From Pokkaliibacter plantistimulans (GTDB lineage Bacteria > Pseudomonadota > Gammaproteobacteria > Pseudomonadales > Balneatricaceae), in contig NZ_LAPT01000086.1 in assembly GCF_003194385.1 (NCBI RefSeq), forward strand, positions 1-60,326: a stretch of 60,326 nucleotides of DNA. Reading direction: 5' to 3'. Below the pieces are notes generated by a model that was not told the origin of the DNA, did no database searches, and was given only the letters and a program-made list of their open reading frames with translations. Each line of letters begins with the position of its first letter. The first letter of the stretch is position 1. Shown here one piece after another: positions 17,719 to 25,438 of the stretch. The position numbers and the translations under genes are program-made.

Positions 17719-18012
17719 TCAGGCGTCCTTTTCCTCGGTGTTGGTATTAATAGTGGGGGTATTTTTGCCCTTGCGGCGCTGACTGTCTGACTCGTGTTCG
17801 AGCTTGCGTACCAGTTGCAGCAGCGCCTCGATGGTGCGATCACCGGAATGGCTGGAGAGAATCACATCGCCGGTCTGTTCATTACGGCTGACGAAGATTT
17901 CGTCGCTGTCGAAGTTGAAGCTCTCTGGCAATATAAGTGACTGACGGGAGCCGTTTTTCACCAATTTAATGACATGCTCATGCGGAATCGGCTCGGGGGA
18001 TGGATTTTCCAT
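17719..18012 (-). CDS. Orphan AbrB/VapB-like protein
   Basis: 97 residues from the ATG at 18012, which has GAGG at proper spacing; an in-frame ATG at 18033 is an alternative. The central block HVIKLVKNGSRQSLILPESF followed by SDEIFVSRN and DVILS matches the swapped-hairpin AbrB fold of VapB-type antitoxins (compare the usual KNGRSQAVRLP pattern). The C-terminal 35 residues are charged and probably disordered. No PIN-domain or other toxin gene is adjacent, and the neighbours are citE-like and mobA. It may be an orphan antitoxin or a stand-alone DNA-binding protein. Confidence 0.6.
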   Translation of the reverse strand: MENPSPEPIPHEHVIKLVKNGSRQSLILPESFNFDSDEIFVSRNEQTGDVILSSHSGDRTIEALLQLVRKLEHESDSQRRKGKNTPTINTNTEEKDA

Positions 18013-18137
18013 GGTTTCACCCTCATTACCCATGATGTACGGAGTCTAGACGAGATTCCTTTTCCATGCTGAGGCGAGCCCACTATAAGCTGCTACTCTC
18101 TCGCCTCGTTCCTCAACTGACTAGCGGCAGACACTCT

Positions 18138-18713
18138 ATGAAGCATGCATTTTCTTTTCTTGTGCTGGCCGGTGGACAAGGCAGCCGAATGGGAGGAGCC
18201 GACAAAGGCCTGGTGGTCTGGCAGGGCAAACCGCTGATTCGACACATCCACGATACGATTCGCCCCTTTACCGATGATCTGATCATCTCCTGCAACCGCA
18301 ACCGACGTGAATATCTGCGCTATTCCGACCAGATTATCGGCGATGCCGAGTCTGGCTTTCCCGGCCCGCTGGCGGGCGTCATCGCGGGCATGGCCATCGC
18401 CCGCCACGACCGCTGCGTACTGTTGCCCTGTGATGCACCGGGAGTCGACTCTACCCTGATCAATGAACTGATGCTGACAGGCAGACGCACCTCTGCCGCC
18501 GTCATGCTACGTCAGGGCAACCAGTGGCAACCGATGTTTTCTGTCATTCCCAAAGGCTATTTCCCGGCACTGCAAACCGCCTGGAATGAAGGCCAGCGCA
18601 GTTTGATGCGCGTGCTGCTGACGCTGGACGTGCAACCGCTGGATATCCCGGAAGACGACAGCCGTCTGGACAATATCAATTCACTGGAGCAACTGGGGGA
18701 GCTGACCTCATGA
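18138..18713 (+). CDS. mobA: Molybdenum cofactor guanylyltransferase MobA
   Basis: 191 residues, normal length. The N-terminal nucleotide-binding signature LVLAGGQGSRMGGADKGLV and WQGKPLIRHI are diagnostic. Later PGPLAGVIAGM and LLPCDAPGVDSTLI carry the magnesium/GTP-binding aspartate. MobA joins GMP to molybdopterin to give the bis-MGD cofactor of DMSO-reductase-type enzymes in the cytoplasm. The start at 18138 begins the glycine-rich fold; further upstream in-frame codons are not supported. It stands alone here, without mobB or moe genes. Confidence 0.93.
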   Translation: MKHAFSFLVLAGGQGSRMGGADKGLVVWQGKPLIRHIHDTIRPFTDDLIISCNRNRREYLRYSDQIIGDAESGFPGPLAGVIAGMAIARHDRCVLLPCDAPGVDSTLINELMLTGRRTSAAVMLRQGNQWQPMFSVIPKGYFPALQTAWNEGQRSLMRVLLTLDVQPLDIPEDDSRLDNINSLEQLGELTS

Positions 18714-18730
18714 CGTGAAGGTCAGCCGGT

Positions 18731-18949
18731 TCACGACGGGATACGTAGCTCAAGAACCATCCCTGCCAGCACGCACAGCAAGGTACTCAAGCGGACATCC
18801 TGACCGCTCTCAATACGCTGGTATTGCTGCTGGCTCATGCCGATGCGCAGCAGCATATCCTTCTGCCCGGCACACGATGGACGTTGACAGTTTCTCCTCC
18901 TGCCTGCATCATCTTTTGTCTTATATAAGACAAGCAGCGTATCTTTCAT
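18731..18949 (-). CDS. HipB-like XRE helix-turn-helix protein, short and possibly degenerate
   Basis: 72 residues from an ATG at 18949 that has GGAG 7 bp upstream. The C-terminal two thirds (QKDMLLRIGMSQQQYQRIES, then GQDVRLSTLLCVLAGMVLEL) are a clear HipB-type helix-turn-helix. The first helix region (AGRRRNCQRPSCAG) is atypical, with Cys and Pro where a helix is expected, which suggests decay or an old frameshift. No HipA lies nearby; the hipBA pair at 30-32 kb is separate. It is divergent from the aldo/keto reductase gene 44 bp away. Confidence 0.5.
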   Translation of the reverse strand: MKDTLLVLYKTKDDAGRRRNCQRPSCAGQKDMLLRIGMSQQQYQRIESGQDVRLSTLLCVLAGMVLELRIPS

Positions 18950-18993
18950 CCATCGTCTCCGGCCTCTGCCTGCCGACGATAAGGACAATAACT

Positions 18994-19959
18994 ATGTCAA
19001 ACGCCCAACGCTCCATCCCTCCCGTCGGCTTTGGTCTCTGGAAAGTCCCCAACGAACTCTGTGCAGATACCGTTTATGAGGCCATCAAGGCTGGCTATCG
19101 CCACCTCGACAGCGCCTGTGACTATGGCAACGAACAGCAGACTGGCGAAGGGATTGCCCGTGCGCTGGCCGATGGCCTGTGTCAGCGCGAAGACCTGTGG
19201 GTGACCTCCAAACTGTGGAACACCTACCATGCCAAAGAGCATGTCCGCCCGGCGCTGATGCGTACCCTGCAAGACCTGCAGCTGGACTACCTTGACCTCT
19301 ACCTGATCCACTTTCCCATCGCACAGGCCTATGTGCCTTTTGAAAAGCGCTATCCTCCGGCCTGGTTCTTCGAGCCGGAAGCGGCCGAGCCACGTATTGA
19401 GTTTGCCCCCGTGCCCCTGCACGAAACCTGGAAGGCCATGGAAGAGCTGGTGGTCGAGGGGCTGGTGAAAAAAATCGGTATCTGTAACTACACCACAGGC
19501 CTGCTGCATGACCTGATGGCCTATTCCAGCATCAAGCCCAGCGTGCTGCAGATCGAATCACACCCTTACCTGACTCAGGAAAACCTCATCCGTATGGCCA
19601 AGCTGTACGGGATGGAAGTCACCGCATTTTCACCGCTGGGCGCACTGTCTTATCTGGAGCTGAATATGGCCGGTGCGCAGGATTCCGTGCTGGAGCAGCC
19701 CGCGGTCAAACAGGCGGCAGTACGGCTGGGCAAAACCCCGGCACAGGTCGTGCTGCGCTGGGGCATCCAGCGGGGCACTTCTATCATTCCCAAAACCAGC
19801 AAGCCCGAACGCCTGAAGGAAAACCTCGCGCTATTTGACTTCGCTCTGGATGATGCGGAAATGCAGGCCATTTCAGCCCTCAACTGTCACCGTCGCTTTA
19901 ACGACCCGGCGCAGTTCTGTGAGGCGGCCTTCAACACCTTCTATCCCATCTACGACTGA
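18994..19959 (+). CDS. Aldo/keto reductase
   Basis: 321 residues, full-length AKR TIM barrel that reduces carbonyls with NAD(P)H in the cytoplasm. The catalytic tetrad motifs are visible: GYRHLDSACDYGNE (Asp, Tyr), WVTSKLWNTYH (Lys) and LDLYLIHFP (His). The cofactor-binding C-terminus has SIIPKTSKPERLKENL. The start at 18994 follows AAGGA; a longer frame upstream lacks family similarity. A TauD-like dioxygenase gene follows 23 bp downstream and is probably cotranscribed. The substrate is unknown; the length and the YPPAWFFEP insertion resemble xylose-reductase-like AKRs. Confidence 0.9.
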   Translation: MSNAQRSIPPVGFGLWKVPNELCADTVYEAIKAGYRHLDSACDYGNEQQTGEGIARALADGLCQREDLWVTSKLWNTYHAKEHVRPALMRTLQDLQLDYLDLYLIHFPIAQAYVPFEKRYPPAWFFEPEAAEPRIEFAPVPLHETWKAMEELVVEGLVKKIGICNYTTGLLHDLMAYSSIKPSVLQIESHPYLTQENLIRMAKLYGMEVTAFSPLGALSYLELNMAGAQDSVLEQPAVKQAAVRLGKTPAQVVLRWGIQRGTSIIPKTSKPERLKENLALFDFALDDAEMQAISALNCHRRFNDPAQFCEAAFNTFYPIYD

Positions 19960-19982
19960 TCTGATGGGATAAGGAGCGCACC

Positions 19983-20972
19983 ATGTCCACTGTTTCCGTG
20001 CCCACGCAGGCACTTGCCGGGCAGATCAACTGCGGCGGTTCGACCTTTCCGCTGGTGATTCCCTGCCCCGCCGGGATCACCAGCCTGACTGCCAGCCTTG
20101 ACTGGATCACACAGCACCTGCCCGCCTTGCAGGCTCATCTGACAGAAAGCGGTGTGCTGCTGTTCAGAGGGTTTCCCCTGACCTCAGCAGAAGACTTCGA
20201 TGCCTTCTCGGCAGCGTTTGGCTACCGCACCTTTACCTACAAGGAGTCGCTCTCCAACGCCGTGCGCATCAACTTCACCGAGCGGGTATTTACCGCCAAT
20301 GAGGCACCCAAAGACGTGGAGATTTTTCTCCATCACGAGATGGCACAAACGCCCATCTCCCCGGACAAGCTGTTTTTCTTCTGTCTGCAGGCAGCCGATG
20401 CCGGTGGCGCCACGCCCGTATGCCGCTCCGATATGCTGTACCGCCGCTTGAAGATTATCGCGCCTGAACTGGCCGCCGCCTGTGAAAGCAAAGGGCTGAA
20501 GTACACCACCCGGATGCCCGGCGAGAATGATGAAAAGTCAGGGCAAGGGCGCAGCTGGAAAAGCACCCTCAACTGTCAGAACAAGGACGAAGCAGAGCGC
20601 AAGCTGGCCGAGCTGGGTTACAGCTGGCAATGGCAGGACGATGGCAGCCTCAGAGCGACCACGCCGGTTTTACCCGCCGTGCTGACCCTGAGTAATGGCA
20701 AACAGGTGTTTTACAACCAGCTGATTGCCGCCTATATGGGCTGGAAAGGCGTGCGGGAGAATCCGGCCAGCGCCATTACTTACGGTGACGGCTCACATCT
20801 GTCACCAGCGGATCTTGAGCTGATCAACAATCTGTCTGCTGACTTCACCTTCGATGTGCCCTGGCAAAATGGCGATGTGGCACTGGTTGATAATCACATG
20901 GCCATGCACGGTCGCCGTCCGTACAGCGGAGATACCAAACGACAGGTGCTGGTGGCGCTGGGGAAAAGCTGA
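19983..20972 (+). CDS. TauD/TfdA-like Fe(II)/2-oxoglutarate dioxygenase
   Basis: 329 residues. The iron ligands appear as H117-x-E119 in FLHHEMAQ and a distal His in DNHMAMHGRRPY (about 303-314), followed by the 2-oxoglutarate-binding Arg in KRQVLVALG. GVLLFRGFPL near residue 57 is the usual N-terminal TauD motif. The H-x-E facial triad, in place of H-x-D, resembles the clavaminate-synthase/SyrP-type subgroup that hydroxylates amino-acid-like substrates. An AAGGAGCG site precedes the start. It is co-directional with the AKR gene and followed by a strong terminator. Confidence 0.88.
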   Translation: MSTVSVPTQALAGQINCGGSTFPLVIPCPAGITSLTASLDWITQHLPALQAHLTESGVLLFRGFPLTSAEDFDAFSAAFGYRTFTYKESLSNAVRINFTERVFTANEAPKDVEIFLHHEMAQTPISPDKLFFFCLQAADAGGATPVCRSDMLYRRLKIIAPELAAACESKGLKYTTRMPGENDEKSGQGRSWKSTLNCQNKDEAERKLAELGYSWQWQDDGSLRATTPVLPAVLTLSNGKQVFYNQLIAAYMGWKGVRENPASAITYGDGSHLSPADLELINNLSADFTFDVPWQNGDVALVDNHMAMHGRRPYSGDTKRQVLVALGKS

Positions 20973-20992
20973 ATAAAGCTGAGTAAGGCTCT

Positions 20993-21038
20993 GCCGGACA
21001 GTCGCACGGTCTTAATGCAGAGCGTGCGACTGTCCGGC
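20993..21038. terminator. Long perfect hairpin, bidirectional terminator
   Basis: A 16-bp perfect stem (GCCGGACAGTCGCACG with its complement) around a 14-nt loop lies between the TauD-like gene and the convergent binding-protein gene. No T-run follows; stem length and position support termination or insulation for both strands. Confidence 0.6.
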
Positions 21039-21064
21039 GTTACTGAACCTGTTGGAACGTCCCG

Positions 21065-21811
21065 TCAGGCGTGGCTACCGGGCACAGTTACATCACTTTG
21101 CCCCAGCTCTTCCAGCACACTGCGGACAAACCCGGAGGCGATCTGACGCTCGATAAAATCGTGCAGGTAGCGGGCGGCGGCAGCACGTTCCCGGCATACT
21201 GCCATGGCTTGTCTGATCGATGTGAATGAATCCTCCAGCACACGGTACTGCTCATCACTGGCAGCGACTTCCTGCAAGGGCTGGCGCACACCTGCAGCCG
21301 CATCCAGCTTCTGCCCGATAAAGGCATCTACGGCCCCGGCTGAGGTATCCGCCCGCACAAGCGTTGCTGCGGTCAGCGAACGCGTCAGAAACAGATCGTA
21401 GGCAGCGCCCTTGCCCACCGCGATGCTCACATCAGGCGCGTCCAGCTCCGCTACCGCGGTATAGGGAGACTCCCGCCTGACCAGATAGGTACCTTCGATC
21501 ACCACGTACGGGTTAGTGAAGGCAATTTCCTTCTCCCGCACCGGCTCAATCGCCATGAAGGCCACATCCCACTGATTGTCATGCAGGGAGGCAAATACCT
21601 TTCCCGCCGCATCATAAAACACCATCTCCAGATCCACCCTGAGCTCTTCCGCCAGAATACGGGCCAGCTCAACAGAAATGCCGATGGGGTTGCCGTTGTG
21701 ATCCCGTCTGGCCAGCACTGGGTTACCGAAGTTGATGGCTGCGCGCAGCCGGCCGGTAGGGGCCATTTCGTCCAAAACTGTTGTCGGTATAGTCACAGCC
21801 TGAGCACTCAT
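21065..21811 (-). CDS. ABC-type amino-acid binding protein (family 3 SBP) without signal peptide
   Basis: 248 residues from the ATG at 21811. The fold is type-II periplasmic binding protein: GRLRAAINFGNPVLA, GISVELARILAEEL, WDVAFMAIEPVREKEIAFTNPY, then VEGTYLVRRESPY and IAVGKGAAYDLFL. The MSAQAVTIPTTVLDEM N-terminus is not a signal peptide. A longer start at 21874 adds FFLIRM but still no clear export signal. It could be a cytoplasmic sensor or a truncated relic. No permease or ATPase gene is adjacent; only an MFS fragment lies upstream. Confidence 0.7.
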   Translation of the reverse strand: MSAQAVTIPTTVLDEMAPTGRLRAAINFGNPVLARRDHNGNPIGISVELARILAEELRVDLEMVFYDAAGKVFASLHDNQWDVAFMAIEPVREKEIAFTNPYVVIEGTYLVRRESPYTAVAELDAPDVSIAVGKGAAYDLFLTRSLTAATLVRADTSAGAVDAFIGQKLDAAAGVRQPLQEVAASDEQYRVLEDSFTSIRQAMAVCRERAAAARYLHDFIERQIASGFVRSVLEELGQSDVTVPGSHA

Positions 21812-21894
21812 ACGGATGAGAAAAAAGCAGGTATTCCCTGCCCCTAATGCCTGTACATGCACTCGCGAGAACATGCACAGGCTCGTACCACGTT

Positions 21895-22173
21895 TTATGC
21901 CTGCTTTTCCGTCAGCCCGGCAACTTCACCGCGATTTTGCAGCCTGATCAGCAGCGTCATCACGAAGGAGATTACCAGCAGCGCACTGAGAAACATCAGA
22001 GCAATGGTGGTATTGGAGGTCTGCCCTTTGACATAGCCGATCAGACTCGGGCCCACGAACCCTCCCAGATTACCGACGGAGTTGATCACCGCAATGGAAA
22101 CGGCAGCCGTTGTTGAGCGGGACAGAAACAACGTAGGCAGCGCCCAGAACGGTGACTTGAACGTATAGAGCCC
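21895..22173 (-). pseudogene. C-terminal fragment of an MFS anion:cation symporter
   Basis: The reverse strand encodes LYTFKSPFWALPTLFLSRS and then AAVSIAVINSVGNLGGFVGP-SLIGYVKG, followed by a last hydrophobic helix. This is the end of an ACS-family MFS permease (glucarate/tartrate type). Similarity stops abruptly near 22173, where AT-rich DNA begins, so about 80% of the gene is lost. It marks the left edge of the AT-rich island. Confidence 0.75.
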
Positions 22174-22488
22174 GTAATCACAATTATTCTGACTTGGGCA
22201 CTATCAAGTTATTTACTATTAAATAGCATTTTACTCACCACCCAGTCATATTGAAAAAGCCATGTATTCATCCCAAAAACAAAAAAGCCATTAATACTTA
22301 ATTGATACATTACCTTCTTTCACAAACGACAGAACTTTAATGACTTATCCTCCTAAAGAATAACAACTCTACTATTTAATCTCACACTACTAAAAAATAT
22401 TTGATGACAGCTGGACATATAAGCACTCTTTCTACTACACCTTGATACGCAGTTAACGCCCCTCTAAAGCTATCAAGGAGATACTCCA
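22174..22488. other. AT-rich spacer at island edge
   Basis: This 315-bp stretch is much richer in A and T than the DNA to its left. No gene, RNA or clear terminator is seen. It presumably holds the promoter for the three tail-collar genes. A TTGATA hexamer near 22442 is a possible -35 element, without a convincing -10. Confidence 0.4.
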
Positions 22489-23010
22489 ATGAGTGAAGCG
22501 TATCTAGGTGAAATCAGGATGTTCTCGTTCGCTTTCGCGCCGACAAGTTGGGCGAAGTGTGATGGCTCAATAATGCAGATCTCCCAAAACGCCGCACTGT
22601 ACTCTTTGTTGGGAACCAGTTACGGCGGAGACGGCGTTTCAACCTATGGGCTGCCTGATCTACGAGGCAGGACGCCGATAGGTAATACAGCGCCAAATGC
22701 TACTAACACTCCAGGTGGCGTTGAGACAGTAACACTTACAGTAAATCAGATCCCACAGCACACACATTATTTTCAAGTAACCAATCAAACAGGCACCGAT
22801 GCAGCAGCGAAAGATACCTTCTATGCTGGTGTCCCTCAAGACAGTAGTCGCCCCGCTGCCAAATTGTATGGGGTCGCCAGCACGCCCCTGATCAAAATTC
22901 AGCCCTCTCTGAACTCCTACGGCGGCAGTCAAGAGCACAACAATATGCAACCCTTTGTGGTTACTAACTTTTGTATCTGTATATCCGGCTATTACCCACC
23001 CAGACCTTAG
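22489..23010 (+). CDS. Phage tail-collar domain protein, MdpB-like (copy 1 of 3)
   Basis: 173 residues. Collar-domain signature: GEIRMFSFAFAPTSWAKCDG (7-26), YGGDGVSTYGLPDLRGRTPIG (about 45-65), PQHTHYF with an H-T-H pair at 91-93, and the C-terminal YGGSQEHNNMQPF...YYPPRP. Such proteins resemble the tip of short phage tail fibres but are widespread as stand-alone bacterial genes annotated as microcystin-dependent protein MdpB. No signal peptide is visible, so the export route is unknown. An AAGGAG site precedes the ATG. It is first of three tandem paralogues with no phage structural genes nearby. Its base composition is clearly more AT-rich than flanking genes. Confidence 0.88.
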   Translation: MSEAYLGEIRMFSFAFAPTSWAKCDGSIMQISQNAALYSLLGTSYGGDGVSTYGLPDLRGRTPIGNTAPNATNTPGGVETVTLTVNQIPQHTHYFQVTNQTGTDAAAKDTFYAGVPQDSSRPAAKLYGVASTPLIKIQPSLNSYGGSQEHNNMQPFVVTNFCICISGYYPPRP

Positions 23011-23048
23011 CTAAAAGCGATTACTTTTTCATAAAGAGGGATGACAAC

Positions 23049-23588
23049 ATGGAACCATATGTTGGTGAGATTCGTATCTTCGCAGGTAACTATGCACCAT
23101 TAAACTGGGCATTCTGTAATGGGCAGTCACTTGCTATTGCAAACTATCAGGTACTTTTTTCCTTAATTTCTACTACCTATGGCGGTAATGGTGTGACCAC
23201 ATTCAATTTGCCCGACATGAATGGAAGCATTCCTATTGGACAGGGCCAAGGTAATGGCCTAACTAACAGACTCATGGGGCAGAAGGGTGGTAGCCAAAGT
23301 GTAAGCCTGACTGATGAGCAAATGCCGGCTCATACTCATGACCTGTATTGCTCTTCATTACCGGCAACGAACCAAACTCCTGGCACAAGCCTTTTCTTTG
23401 CGGATACAGGAAGCAGCAATTATCTGGCCTATACCAATCCACAGCAGGGGCAAACTACGCAAGATGTTGAATTCAATGCCCAAGCGATTGGTACAACAGG
23501 TGGAAGTACAGCACACAACAATATGATGCCGTATATCGGCCTTAACTATATTATTTCTTTACAAGGCATATACCCAACTCGTCCATAA
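23049..23588 (+). CDS. Phage tail-collar domain protein, MdpB-like (copy 2 of 3)
   Basis: 179 residues from ATG 23049, chosen for its AGAGGG site and because it aligns with the starts of its two paralogues. Shared blocks are VGEIRIFAGNYAPLNWAFCN, TYGGNGVTTFNLPDMNG, MPAHTHDLY with H-T-H at 95-97, and GGSTAHNNMMPYIGLNYIIS ending IYPTRP. The middle (about 100-150) differs from the other copies, as expected for a surface-exposed or receptor-binding part. 38 bp separate it from copy 1 and 40 bp from copy 3, so the three are one operon. Confidence 0.88.
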   Translation: MEPYVGEIRIFAGNYAPLNWAFCNGQSLAIANYQVLFSLISTTYGGNGVTTFNLPDMNGSIPIGQGQGNGLTNRLMGQKGGSQSVSLTDEQMPAHTHDLYCSSLPATNQTPGTSLFFADTGSSNYLAYTNPQQGQTTQDVEFNAQAIGTTGGSTAHNNMMPYIGLNYIISLQGIYPTRP

Positions 23589-23628
23589 TCAGTAACTAAT
23601 TCATATCAAACGTTATAGGAGAGACGAA

Positions 23629-24204
23629 ATGAGTGACAGTTTTACAGGAGAGATCAGGTCTTTTGCTTTTAAATTTGCACCACAAGACTGGGCATTTTGT
23701 GACGGTGCATTACTTAATATCAGTCAGTACCAAATGCTCTATGCGATTATCAATACCGTTTTTGGCGGGGATGGTAGAAATACCTTTGCAATACCAAACC
23801 TCACCCAGAGAGCCATTGCACACCCTAACATGACTGCTAATGGTGCCGTTGTAGACATAACACTAGGGCAGTACGGTGGGTCCAACTCGGTCACTGTCAA
23901 CGTAAATGAGTTACCTGCACACACTCATACACTGCACCGTCAAAATGTTCCGGGAGACTTTACTAACAAATCATCCGCTCCGAGTACCTCCAGTTATCTG
24001 TCGTCCTACACTTATAGGTCAGGATCAGGCCCCTATACATACACTCAGCTTACTGCACTCGAAAAGGACGGCCTCCCTAATACTGTAATTAACCCTGCAA
24101 CCATCGGTAATACTGGCGGAACTCAAGCACATGAGAACCGCCAGCCCTATTTGCCTTTGAACATGTGTATTTGTTTCAACGGTGCCTGGCCTTCCAGGCC
24201 TTAG
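23629..24204 (+). CDS. Phage tail-collar domain protein, MdpB-like (copy 3 of 3)
   Basis: 191 residues. TGEIRSFAFKFAPQDWAFCD, FGGDGRNTFAIPNLTQR, LPAHTHTLH with H-T-H at 98-100, and GGTQAHENRQPYLPLNMCIC followed by FNGAWPSRP match the collar architecture. A longer variable stretch (about 105-155, rich in Ser, Thr and Tyr) separates the H-T-H motif from the conserved end. AGGAGAG precedes the ATG. A hairpin terminator follows directly. The three copies probably form hetero- or homotrimeric fibres (inference from T4 gp12-like folds). Confidence 0.88.
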   Translation: MSDSFTGEIRSFAFKFAPQDWAFCDGALLNISQYQMLYAIINTVFGGDGRNTFAIPNLTQRAIAHPNMTANGAVVDITLGQYGGSNSVTVNVNELPAHTHTLHRQNVPGDFTNKSSAPSTSSYLSSYTYRSGSGPYTYTQLTALEKDGLPNTVINPATIGNTGGTQAHENRQPYLPLNMCICFNGAWPSRP

Positions 24205-24220
24205 TATCTCTTACCGGATC

Positions 24221-24260
24221 AATAACCAGTGCCCTGCTGACCATGAGGGTATTGGTTATT
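24221..24260 (+). terminator. Terminator-like hairpin after the collar operon
   Basis: AATAACCAGTGCCCT (24221-24235) pairs with AGGGTATTGGTTATT (24246-24260) with few mismatches around a 10-nt loop and is followed by GCTTTCGTTT. It begins 17 bp after the third collar stop. The DNA from 24261 to 24403 shows no gene. Confidence 0.6.
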
Positions 24261-24403
24261 GCTTTCGTTTGCCCAGTTAAGCTCAGGGAACTTAGGAAGT
24301 TCACTCTATAAGGGCACCCCATGCTCCGGCAGATCAACCATGTCAAACGAAAATCAAGTTGTACTGGGGTTGCCAATGGTTTTATCAAGCCAAGTACTGC
24401 CCC

Positions 24404-24916
24404 TCAATTAGCAGACCACTCCATTAACTGATAAGGGCCTTTCGGCTCACCAACCGGTCTGAATCCTTTCCTCAAATACAGCCTCTGAGCAGGATTAAAC
24501 ACTTCAACATGGATAGACACTTTCTTTTGTGTTTCAATTCCTTCTGCAAATACTTTATCCAGTAATGCACTACCAAGACCTTTATTACGTATACCTGGTA
24601 TTAATGAGACATCGACAATTCTGATTTCATCATCAGACCGATAGAGATACAACCTGCCAACATTTTCCTCACCAGACTGAATAATCAAAAACTCCGCATC
24701 TGAATAATATTTATCATAGTGCATAGTTTGTAACCTGAACTGATCTGTAAGGAAGATAATTATTTGATCCTCAGACCACCCCGTACCTTTCATTTCCTCC
24801 CACCGAACAGAGAGATACAACGTTTCAAGGAAAGATGCATCTTTATCAGTTCGCGGACGAAAATTAATGTTCTGATTTACGAAGACGTCTAGATAATTCA
24901 TAACCACTCTCTGCAT
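24404..24916 (-). CDS. GNAT family N-acetyltransferase
   Basis: 170 residues. The acetyl-CoA-binding motif A is seen in IVDVSLIPGIRNKGLGSALL (R-x-x-G-L-G), followed by VSIHVEVFNPAQRLYLRKGF, the usual motif B with the C-terminal aromatic. The N-terminal FRPRTDKDASFLETLYLSVR is the common GNAT beginning. It transfers an acyl group to an amine; the target is unknown. It lies on the opposite strand between the collar operon and the DUF6916-sulfotransferase pair, and shares their low GC. A role in modifying the collar proteins is conjecture from proximity only. Confidence 0.85.
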   Translation of the reverse strand: MQRVVMNYLDVFVNQNINFRPRTDKDASFLETLYLSVRWEEMKGTGWSEDQIIIFLTDQFRLQTMHYDKYYSDAEFLIIQSGEENVGRLYLYRSDDEIRIVDVSLIPGIRNKGLGSALLDKVFAEGIETQKKVSIHVEVFNPAQRLYLRKGFRPVGEPKGPYQLMEWSAN

Positions 24917-25127
24917 TTACAGTATTCAATCAACAAAGGCAAGCACGTATAGCACTTCAGCATTAGAGTTTGCACCATACTACAGATAGTACCCATCACC
25001 GCACGACATTAACTTGTCATTCATCAGATAACCTCTCATATCCAGCACAAAACATGTTGCGTTGTGGCATGCGGACGTTTACTTTGCTAACCATTACCAT
25101 TAACCCTTCTTAGTTGGAATAATCTGT

Positions 25128-25427
25128 ATGACTATCCCTGTTGATCTGAGCATCGTGAGCCATGAAGACTTCCATAAAGTACTTGGAAACACCTTCGTGG
25201 TTGAGAACACTGGCATCGAATGTACTCTTACATCTGTATCAGCACGAAAACCACACCCTGACCTTCCAAGAACACCGTTTTCACTGACGTTTACCAGTAA
25301 CAGCAAAGCTATACTACCCCAAGGTACCTATCATCTGATCAACCCAGACCTGCCTGATCTATCCATATTTATTGTTCCTATCAAAGAAGAACAAACTGGA
25401 ATTGTATATCAGGCAGTATTTAACTAA
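25128..25427 (+). CDS. DUF6916-like small protein
   Basis: 99 residues. The pattern with SHEDFHKVLGNTFVVE near the N-terminus, PFSLTFTSN in the middle and LPQGTYHLINPDL followed by LSIFIVPI and a terminal YQAVFN agrees with the DUF6916 family as I know it. These are small, beta-rich proteins often encoded beside tail-collar genes; no function is established that I know of. The ribosome site is weak. The stop is 11 bp before the sulfotransferase start, so the two are probably one operon. Confidence 0.7.
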   Translation: MTIPVDLSIVSHEDFHKVLGNTFVVENTGIECTLTSVSARKPHPDLPRTPFSLTFTSNSKAILPQGTYHLINPDLPDLSIFIVPIKEEQTGIVYQAVFN

Positions 25428-25438
25428 GGACTAGTTAA

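Noticed and set aside
22489-24204. Collar genes as part of a prophage or R-type pyocin
   Set aside because: No sheath, baseplate, capsid, lysis, integrase or repressor genes flank them; neighbours are metabolic.
24176-24388. 70-codon reverse ORF after the third collar gene
   Set aside because: It spans the terminator hairpin and the collar gene end, and has no recognisable domain.
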